Below, one piece after another: positions 6,410-10,950 of a DNA stretch of 10,950 nt. Position 1 is the first letter of the stretch. Each line of letters begins with the position of its first letter. Origin of the DNA: UBA4823 sp034436035 (lineage in GTDB: Bacteria; Chloroflexota; Anaerolineae; Anaerolineales; UBA4823); NCBI GenBank assembly GCA_034436035.1, contig DAOTVW010000183.1:1-10950 (forward strand), in the 5' to 3' direction. Under the pieces are notes generated by a model. It saw only the letters and a program-made list of their open reading frames with translations, did not search any database and was not told the origin of the DNA. The translations under genes were made by a program, and so were the position numbers.

Positions 6410-7180
6410 TCAACCACGATATCCCTGATCCGCTGGATGATTGGGTTGAGAAGCTGCTTTTTGTGCCAACATATTACAGCGTTCGTTCTCCACGTTCCCA
6501 ATATGCCCGCGCAGCCAAATAAATTCCACCTCGTTTTGCTCACACAAGTCCAATAATCTTGCCCAAAGGTCACGGTTTTCAGCTGGCTTACCATCCGATT
6601 TCAGCCAACCCCGCGCGCGCCAACGTTCTGCCCATCCTTTTTGAATGCCATTAACTACGTATTGTGAATCGCTATATAACCTGACCGATGATCCCGATGG
6701 CACATGCTCCAACCCCACAATGCAAGCCATCAACTCCATACGGTTATTCGTTGTTTGCGAAAAGCCCCCGGAATATTCAAAACGCTTACCATCTCGTAAG
6801 ATGACCACCCCATAGCCACCGTTTCCGGGATTATTAATACAAGCGCCATCAGTATAGATGACAACCTGCGTTTCTTTATGTTTATCACCAGGGGGGGTCG
6901 ATGTCTCCTTGGATTCTTTTTTGTGAGAGTCCTCTTTTTCAAGGGGAATGATGGTTTGTTGGACCTTACCTTTAGTCTTAGAATCAGCACTGCTCTCTTG
7001 TGACCTTTGTTCTAAATGTTCTTCAAACCACCTTCGCGCTTCTGGTTCGGTTGGGAATCCTTTATAAACTGCGCTAGAGAACCCCCTAATCTGAATTTCT
7101 GCACCGTCTTCGCCATACCACGTCCGATAAATACCTGGCTTTCTACCCTTAACAACAACATAAAATTGATTTTTTGCCAT
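6410..7180 (-). CDS. rnhA: Ribonuclease HI with N-terminal hybrid-binding domain
   Basis: RNase HI cuts the RNA strand of RNA-DNA hybrids such as R-loops and primers. The 256-aa protein has an N-terminal hybrid-binding domain (about 5-55: YVVVKGRKPGIYRTW, then GFSSAVYKGF and EARRWFEEH). A charged linker covers about 56-103 and the catalytic domain about 104-245. Catalytic positions are Asp111 (YTDGA), Glu149 (NRMELMA), Asp171 (YSDSQ) and His226 (RGHIGN). The fourth metal-binding position, normally Asp in ENERCD, is Asn236 here (ENERCN, codon AAT), so activity may be altered. The ATG at 7180 has no good Shine-Dalgarno. It follows galT by 23 nt, and the stop abuts the promoter of the next operon. 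Confidence 0.93.
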   Translation of the reverse strand: MAKNQFYVVVKGRKPGIYRTWYGEDGAEIQIRGFSSAVYKGFPTEPEARRWFEEHLEQRSQESSADSKTKGKVQQTIIPLEKEDSHKKESKETSTPPGDKHKETQVVIYTDGACINNPGNGGYGVVILRDGKRFEYSGGFSQTTNNRMELMACIVGLEHVPSGSSVRLYSDSQYVVNGIQKGWAERWRARGWLKSDGKPAENRDLWARLLDLCEQNEVEFIWLRGHIGNVENERCNMLAQKAASQPNHPADQGYRG

Positions 7181-7203
7181 AATTGATATGTGTATTTCCG
7201 CTT

Positions 7204-8226
7204 CTACAGGACTTCGCGCAATCGTGCGGCAGCTTGTTCAGGAGTGATGTCACGCTGTGCTTCAGCCAGCATCTCAAAACCCACCATAAACTTTTTTACG
7301 GTCGCCGAACGTAGTAATGGAGGATAAAAATGGGCATGCAGCTGCCAGCTGGAAACCTCTTCTTCAACAAATGGAGCACCATGCCAGCCCATCGAGTAAG
7401 GAAAGGAGACATTAAAAAGGTGATCATAGCCGTTTAAGAAATCCTTTAATATCTGTGCCAGGGCAATTTCCTCTTGCGGTGATAATTCACATAAGCGCAG
7501 AATATGCCGTTTCGGCAACAGCAATGTCTCGAAGGGCCAAATCGCCCAAAAAGGTACTAACACCAGCCAATGGTCATTTTCGATCACCAGCCGTTCCCCA
7601 ATAGCGCTTTCTTGTTCTAAATAATCCAGCAACAATGGCCGATTATTTTCCATATAGTATTGCTCTTGCTGGCGTTGTTCTTTGGCTGCTTCATTCGGTA
7701 ACGCATCCAAAGCCCAAATTTGGCCATGGGGATGCGGGTTAGAGCAGCCCATTATTTCCCCTTTATTTTCAAATACCTGAACCCAGCGATAGGTTCGTCC
7801 CAGCTCTACGCTTTGTTCTATCCAAACGCGCACTACCTTGTGGATATCTGCGACTTCCATTTGTGGTAATGTCAAGTCATGGCGCGGTGAGAAGCAGATC
7901 ACCCTACAGGTTCCTGGAATAGTGTGAGCGCGGAGTAAAGGATGCTCACTCACATCTAATAATGGCACATCCGGGAGCAAGGCGCTGAAATCGTTGGTAA
8001 AAACAAATGTGGATTCATACTGCGGGTTGTGTTCCCCATTCGCCCGTAAATTACCCGGGCAAAGGTAGCATTGAGGATCGTAGGCGGGGCGATTTTCTGG
8101 CGCAACCCGTTCTACCTGACCGCGCCAGGGACGTTGAGCCCGATGCGGTGAAACCAACACCCACTCGGCGGTCAGTGGATTGTAACGCCGATGGGGGGCA
8201 TTCAGTAAATCTGGCTTTATTTTCAT
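7204..8226 (-). CDS. galT: Galactose-1-phosphate uridylyltransferase GalT
   Basis: GalT exchanges UMP between UDP-glucose and galactose-1-phosphate in the Leloir pathway, in the cytoplasm. The 340-aa protein is of normal length. It has the zinc-type cysteine pair Cys53/Cys56 (CYLC) and the active-site stretch SNPHPHGQIW (162-171), in which His167 matches the nucleophile that receives UMP (His166 in E. coli). A conserved QLHAHFYPP stretch lies near the C-terminus. The ATG at 8226 overlaps the stop of the CheW-domain gene as ATGA, so translation is probably coupled; no strong Shine-Dalgarno is seen. No galK or galE is in the window. The link to a chemosensory gene is unexpected. Confidence 0.95.
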   Translation of the reverse strand: MKIKPDLLNAPHRRYNPLTAEWVLVSPHRAQRPWRGQVERVAPENRPAYDPQCYLCPGNLRANGEHNPQYESTFVFTNDFSALLPDVPLLDVSEHPLLRAHTIPGTCRVICFSPRHDLTLPQMEVADIHKVVRVWIEQSVELGRTYRWVQVFENKGEIMGCSNPHPHGQIWALDALPNEAAKEQRQQEQYYMENNRPLLLDYLEQESAIGERLVIENDHWLVLVPFWAIWPFETLLLPKRHILRLCELSPQEEIALAQILKDFLNGYDHLFNVSFPYSMGWHGAPFVEEEVSSWQLHAHFYPPLLRSATVKKFMVGFEMLAEAQRDITPEQAAARLREVL

Positions 8227-9107
8227 TCGCTTAATATTTTATCCAAATCCAATAAAATCACCAGTTGTTCCTCGACTTTAGCAATCCCAGTGATATAACT
8301 TGAATTGATCACAGCAGTCACTAAGGGGGGAGGTGGTTCAATCGCATTTGCTGCGACGCTCAAGACCTGTGAAACGGCATCCACACGAAGCCCAATTTTT
8401 TCGTCGCGATAAGAGACCACCACAATGCGCTGCTGTTCATCACTCTCTATATCGGGATAGTTAAAACGACGGCGCAGATCAATGACTGGCAGAACGGTGC
8501 CGCGCAGGTTCGTCACACCCACCACATAAGGACGCGCATGAGGTACAACGGTGATGGATTGCGTTTTAATGATGCTTTCTACTCGATCAATGGGCAAGCC
8601 AAAGGCTTCTCCCGCCAGGCTAAAAACCACCAATTGATGTATTTCTTCCCTTTGAGCTTCTCCTTGAATGGGTTGTTTCCCCTTACCATTACCCGATATA
8701 ACTTGACTTTCTTGTGAAGAAGGCACAGATCGCACTTGCGAGGGTTGTGGTGTTTCCAATCGTGTCTCTTGTTCGATTGCATGAGCTCCCTTGCTCAACG
8801 AGTGTTCTTTCTCTGGTTCCATTTTTGATGAGATAGGCGTTGATTGAACAGGGGAATCTTTTGCCTGCCCGCCATTCGATTGCTGTGGCGCTTCCTGGCG
8901 GTGTGCTTCCGAAGAGGGGATAGAATTTGTTTGTGGCAAGTCTTTGGATTGGATAACCTCTGCTTCAGGTGCAATGTCTGCTTTTTTGTTTGAGGGGGCT
9001 TTCTTGGCGCGTTGCAGATTATTCTCTTTCGGCTCAGCCGGTTTGCGAGAGTTGGAAAACAAATTCCCCAAAGCCTCTTCAACTTTTTTCTTTCGCTGAT
9101 TCATCAT
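8223..9107 (-). CDS. CheW-domain protein with long disordered N-terminal region
   Basis: CheW domains couple chemoreceptors to CheA kinase. Here the CheW domain fills the C-terminal half (about 156-293), with HQLVVFSLAGEAFGLPID, VVPHARPYVVGVTNLRGTVL and LVILLDLDKILSE as typical stretches. Residues 20-155 are rich in Ser, Gln, Pro, Lys and Glu and look disordered. Residues 5-18 (RKKKVEEALGNLFS) form a basic, amphipathic peptide that resembles the N-terminal tip of ParB proteins. The ATG at 9107 overlaps the parA stop by 4 nt (ATGA), with AAGGAG 5 nt upstream; a second ATG follows directly. A plain CheW is about 150-170 aa, so this one is nearly doubled. It may be a ParA-guided adaptor like ParP, but the ParP family link is not shown by sequence. 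Confidence 0.85.
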   Translation of the reverse strand: MMNQRKKKVEEALGNLFSNSRKPAEPKENNLQRAKKAPSNKKADIAPEAEVIQSKDLPQTNSIPSSEAHRQEAPQQSNGGQAKDSPVQSTPISSKMEPEKEHSLSKGAHAIEQETRLETPQPSQVRSVPSSQESQVISGNGKGKQPIQGEAQREEIHQLVVFSLAGEAFGLPIDRVESIIKTQSITVVPHARPYVVGVTNLRGTVLPVIDLRRRFNYPDIESDEQQRIVVVSYRDEKIGLRVDAVSQVLSVAANAIEPPPPLVTAVINSSYITGIAKVEEQLVILLDLDKILSE

Positions 9108-9931
9108 GCAAGCTCCTTGCTTTGGATTTGACCTAATAATTCGCTGGTCAAAGCGCGATATTCTTGACTGGCACGGGTGCGTGGTGCATAAAGAATTACC
9201 GGTTCTCCTGCGATCGGGCTCTCCCGCAAGCGTGTATCCATTCGGATTGGGGTTGGTAATATCTTATCTTTAAAGTGCTGAAGCAACTCTTCCAACACGC
9301 GTTGGGAAATGCGATTGCGTCCATCAAACATCGTAACGAAAATAGCATAATCGAGGGCGGGATTAGTATGTTTCTGAACCGCTTCAATTACATCCAACAG
9401 GCGCAATAAACCACGCGAGGCAAAATATTCTGCCTGTACCGGCACCAATGCCCAATCGGCAGCCGTTAAAGCCAAAATGGTCAATGTTCCCATCGAGGGT
9501 GGGCAATCTAACAAGATATAATCATAAGCGCCAAGGGAATTTTGCTGGATAGATCCATCCTGTGCAAGTGTGCTGGATAATGGTTCTAAAATTTGGCGCA
9601 GGAGATATTCATAGCCTTCCTGTTCAGCAAACTGTCGCTCAATGTGTGCTAAACGTAAATCCCCCGGCAAGAGATGCAAATTTTCCAGGGCGGTTTCCAA
9701 GCGAACACCAGTCCAATCGGCTTGCCATCCGGTAGCGAGCAGCAAATCAACCACCGTCTTTTCGAGGTTATCCGGGTCGTACCCGGCAGCCATCGTCAAA
9801 TGAGCTTGCGGGTCAAGGTCGACCACCAGCGTTCGATAGCCCTTTTCTGCCAGACAAGCAGCGATGCTAAAACAAGATGTGGTCTTGGCAACCCCGCCTT
9901 TTTGGTTACTGATTGCAAATGTAATCGTCAT
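9104..9931 (-). CDS. ParA/Soj-family ATPase
   Basis: ParA-type ATPases bind nucleoid DNA as ATP dimers and position chromosomes, plasmids or protein complexes. With the ATG at 9931 the protein has 275 aa. It opens with MTITFAISNQKGG and carries the deviant Walker A KGGVAKTT (11-18; signature Lys11, P-loop Lys16), the VDLDPQ motif (37-42) and Walker B YILLDCPP (138-145). A 9982 GTG start would add 17 residues before the usual ParA N-terminus, with no binding site. Downstream and overlapping is a CheW-domain gene rather than parB. This favours positioning of a chemosensory cluster over chromosome partitioning. An Asp/Ser/Gln-rich insertion (about 121-134) precedes Walker B. Whether it is chromosomal Soj cannot be settled from this window. 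Confidence 0.9.
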   Translation of the reverse strand: MTITFAISNQKGGVAKTTSCFSIAACLAEKGYRTLVVDLDPQAHLTMAAGYDPDNLEKTVVDLLLATGWQADWTGVRLETALENLHLLPGDLRLAHIERQFAEQEGYEYLLRQILEPLSSTLAQDGSIQQNSLGAYDYILLDCPPSMGTLTILALTAADWALVPVQAEYFASRGLLRLLDVIEAVQKHTNPALDYAIFVTMFDGRNRISQRVLEELLQHFKDKILPTPIRMDTRLRESPIAGEPVILYAPRTRASQEYRALTSELLGQIQSKELA

Positions 9932-9958
9932 AGTACCACGCGGCTTAATCTCACTGGT

Positions 9959-9986
9959 ATTGTACCTTAAATAGCAAACCACTCAC
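9959..9986 (-). promoter_or_regulatory. Candidate proximal promoter and inverted repeat upstream of parA
   Basis: TACAAT (9964-9959) matches the -10 consensus at five of six bases, but the -35 at 16 bp spacing (GTGAGT, 9986-9981) is weak. An imperfect operator-like inverted repeat, CAAAC-7 nt-GTTTG (9975-9991), covers that -35. It would give a leader of about 20 nt before the parA ATG. ParA proteins often regulate their own operons, but the operator role is a guess. Confidence 0.3.
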
Positions 9987-10043
9987 GTTTGGTGACGGTT
10001 TTCGGCACATCTCTGATTTTATGCGAAAAGACACAAAATGGGT

Positions 10044-10072
10044 ATAAAAAGCAAATAAATTTTTCCACTCAA
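10044..10072 (-). promoter_or_regulatory. Candidate distal promoter upstream of parA
   Basis: TTGAGT (10072-10067) and TTTTAT (10049-10044) are separated by 17 bp in an A+T-rich stretch, each matching consensus at four of six bases. A leader of just over 100 nt would follow. The remaining sequence from 9932 to 10096 shows no gene or strong hairpin. Confidence 0.3.
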
Positions 10073-10137
10073 TGGGATAGAATGATTTTGCCTTTGTGGG
10101 TCTGGTTTCTATATCCGACAATATATCTCGCATTAAC

Positions 10138-10185
10138 CCCGAAATAAATTTCGGGATACAAGCCGTAACGCGAAATTCATTTCGC
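10138..10185. repeat. Two unique palindromes at the left end of the array
   Basis: A perfect 8-bp-arm inverted repeat, cccgaaataaatttcggg (10138-10155), is followed 14 bp later by a 7-bp-arm repeat gcgaaattcatttcgc (10170-10185). They share the aaat/attt centre with each other but not the arms of modules A-E. They look like a further, divergent module family. Confidence 0.75.
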
Positions 10186-10194
10186 ACTCGACGC

Positions 10195-10884
10195 GTAGGT
10201 TGGGTTTCCATAACCGACGGTATCACAATTCCGCCGGGGATAATTCACCTGCTCAAGGGATGCAAGTCGGTTTAAACCGACTCGAGGCGAGCGTAGGTCG
10301 GGTCTCCATACCTGACGTAAAAATTCAACAACATCAACCGCGGGATTGGAATCCCGTTCTACAAATATCTTCCACATTATCTAGGTCAGTTTCCATACCC
10401 GATGTTACCACTCCGTTTCGCCGGGGATAAATCCCCTGCTCAAAGCATAAAAGTCCACTTGAGCGGACTTCCATGGGCTGAGGCGGAACTTGAGTCCCCG
10501 CCGATACAAACACATGCGGTGTTCGAGTCTCCATACTCAACGGTATCACAATTTCGCCGGGGATAAATCCCCTGCTCAAGGCATACAAGTCGGTTGAAAC
10601 CGACTCAAGGGGAGTCCCCGCCGATACAAACGCATGCGGTGGTCATATTCCGTACCCGATGTCGAAATCAACAACATCAACGGCGGGATTGGAATCCCAT
10701 CCTACAAATATCCCCCGCATTATGTAGGTCGGTTTCCATGCCTGATGTTACCACCACGTTTCGCGAGGGATAAAATCCCCGCACGAGGTATGAAAGTCCG
10801 CTTGAGCGGACTTCCATGGGCTGAGGCGGGACTTGAGTCCCCGCCGATACAATCGCATGCGTAGGTCGGGTTTCCATGCCCGAC
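10195..10884. repeat. Module A: seven copies of a gtcggg/cccgac hairpin unit
   Basis: Copies begin at about 10195, 10293, 10382, 10521, 10638, 10724 and 10861. The consensus is gtaggtcgggtttccat plus acccgac; the best copy (10861-10884) has 6-bp arms around an 8-nt ttccat-type loop. The loop is better kept than the arms. The copy at 10521 has both arms changed (gttcgagt and actcaac) yet still pairs apart from one bulged base. Confidence 0.75.
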
Positions 10885-10915
10885 GGTATCACAATTTCGC
10901 CGGGGATAAATCCCC
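10233..10915. repeat. Module B: ggggataaatcccc palindrome
   Basis: Perfect copies lie at 10423-10436, 10559-10572 and 10902-10915. Degenerate copies lie at 10233-10252 and 10763-10782. The perfect copies sit in a longer shared block that runs ttcgccggggataaatccc then ctgctcaaggcata. It always follows module A and precedes module C. Confidence 0.8.
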
Positions 10916-10948
10916 TGCTCAAGGCATACAAGTCGGTTGAAACCGACT
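10265..10948. repeat. Module C: 18-bp palindrome in two alternating arm types
   Basis: Copies lie at 10265-10282, 10452-10469, 10588-10605, 10795-10812 and 10931-10948. Type C1 is agtcggttgaaaccgact (or its tttaaa variant) and type C2 is agtccgcttgagcggact. They alternate along the array. C1 and C2 differ in both arms at matching positions, so pairing is kept. The 10452 copy has one unpaired position (cca against cgg). Confidence 0.85.
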
Positions 10949-10950
10949 CA
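10325..10950. repeat. 343-bp higher-order direct repeat
   Basis: The segment 10325-10607 recurs at 10668-10950 with a constant offset of 343 bp across every landmark I checked: the tcaacaacatcaac stretch, the E palindrome, taggtc, gtttcg, the C module, gatac, and the cggtatcac-to-end stretch. The second copy runs off the window. An older, shorter copy (10195-10320) aligns at 323 bp offset because it lacks a D module. Point differences between the copies are frequent in some modules and absent in others. Confidence 0.85.
10341..10845. repeat. Modules D and E: ggcggg/cccgcc and gggatt/aatccc hairpins
   Basis: Module D lies at 10482-10502, 10609-10619 (shortened to ggggagtcccc) and 10825-10845, each followed by ccgatacaa and a catgc stretch. 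Module E lies at 10341-10356 and 10685-10698 (gggattggaatccc). It is flanked on the left by tcaacaacatcaac and on the right by ctacaaatat, and is found only between two A modules. Confidence 0.75.

Larger units (their letters stand above)
10097..10950. repeat. Non-coding array of short palindromic modules
   Basis: More than fifteen short inverted repeats lie end to end with little between them and continue past the right edge. They fall into five recurring modules (A-E, described separately), usually in the order A-B-C-D-A-E. At the left end a degenerate A copy (10097-10122) is followed by two palindromes of other sequence. No open frame in the region has a ribosome binding site or a recognisable product. 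The layout resembles extragenic palindrome (REP-like) arrays. No transposase is in the window. Confidence 0.85.

Noticed and set aside
9975..9991. parS centromere site next to parA
   Set aside because: The inverted repeat does not match the usual parS palindrome, and the partner gene is CheW-like rather than parB.
9951..10430. Short frames on both strands over the parA upstream region and the left part of the array
   Set aside because: No Shine-Dalgarno, no recognisable domain, and they run through palindromes and promoter-like sequence.
10334..10931. Two similar minus-strand frames (10334-10588 and 10677-10931) whose products both begin MYALSRGFIPGE
   Set aside because: They begin exactly 343 bp apart and are by-products of the direct repeat; 343 is not a multiple of three, they lack ribosome binding sites, and their residues simply translate palindromes.
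10097..10950. CRISPR array
   Set aside because: Repeats are palindromes of several different sequences placed back to back and the sequences between them are themselves repeated, so there are no unique spacers; no cas gene is near.

Overview
The window is a mid-GC bacterial chromosome segment in which every recognisable gene lies on the minus strand. It reads from right to left as two adjacent transcription units preceded by a repeat array. I infer a Chloroflexota (Anaerolineae-like) bacterium from three things: a single-lipoprotein corrinoid importer clustered with cobalamin-assembly genes, an RNase HI with a hybrid-binding domain, and dense arrays of short palindromes. This assignment is tentative because no phylogenetic marker is present.

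Right edge (about 10097-10950): a non-coding array of short palindromic modules (called A-E here). It is organised as a higher-order repeat with a 343-bp period that runs off the window. Two further unrelated palindromes sit at its left end.

Unit 1 (9931 down to 6410): parA, a CheW-domain gene, galT and rnhA. The first three overlap by 4 nt at each junction, and rnhA follows after 23 nt. ParA plus a CheW-domain protein with a long disordered N-terminus suggests positioning of a chemosensory complex. GalT (Leloir pathway) and RNase HI look like passengers in the same transcript.

Unit 2 (promoter at 6375-6403, then down to position 1): a good sigma70-type promoter begins 7 nt inside or next to the rnhA stop region. 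It is followed by a cobalamin riboswitch aptamer (6224-6352), an expression platform with mutually exclusive hairpins and an intrinsic terminator (6125-6151), and then btuF-btuC-btuD-cobA-cobT-cobS-cbiZ. The logic is corrinoid salvage. BtuF/C/D import corrinoids, CobA adenosylates them, CobT activates the lower ligand, CobS joins ligand and corrinoid, and CbiZ strips nucleotide loops from unsuitable corrinoids so that they can be rebuilt. CbiB and CobU/CobY, which this route also needs, are not in the window and may lie beyond position 1.

Most notable: the three-way switching structure of the riboswitch platform, the ParA/CheW pair whose CheW partner carries a ParB-like N-terminal peptide, an Asp-to-Asn change at the fourth metal-binding position of RNase HI, and the 343-bp array of palindromes that shows paired (compensatory) changes between copies.
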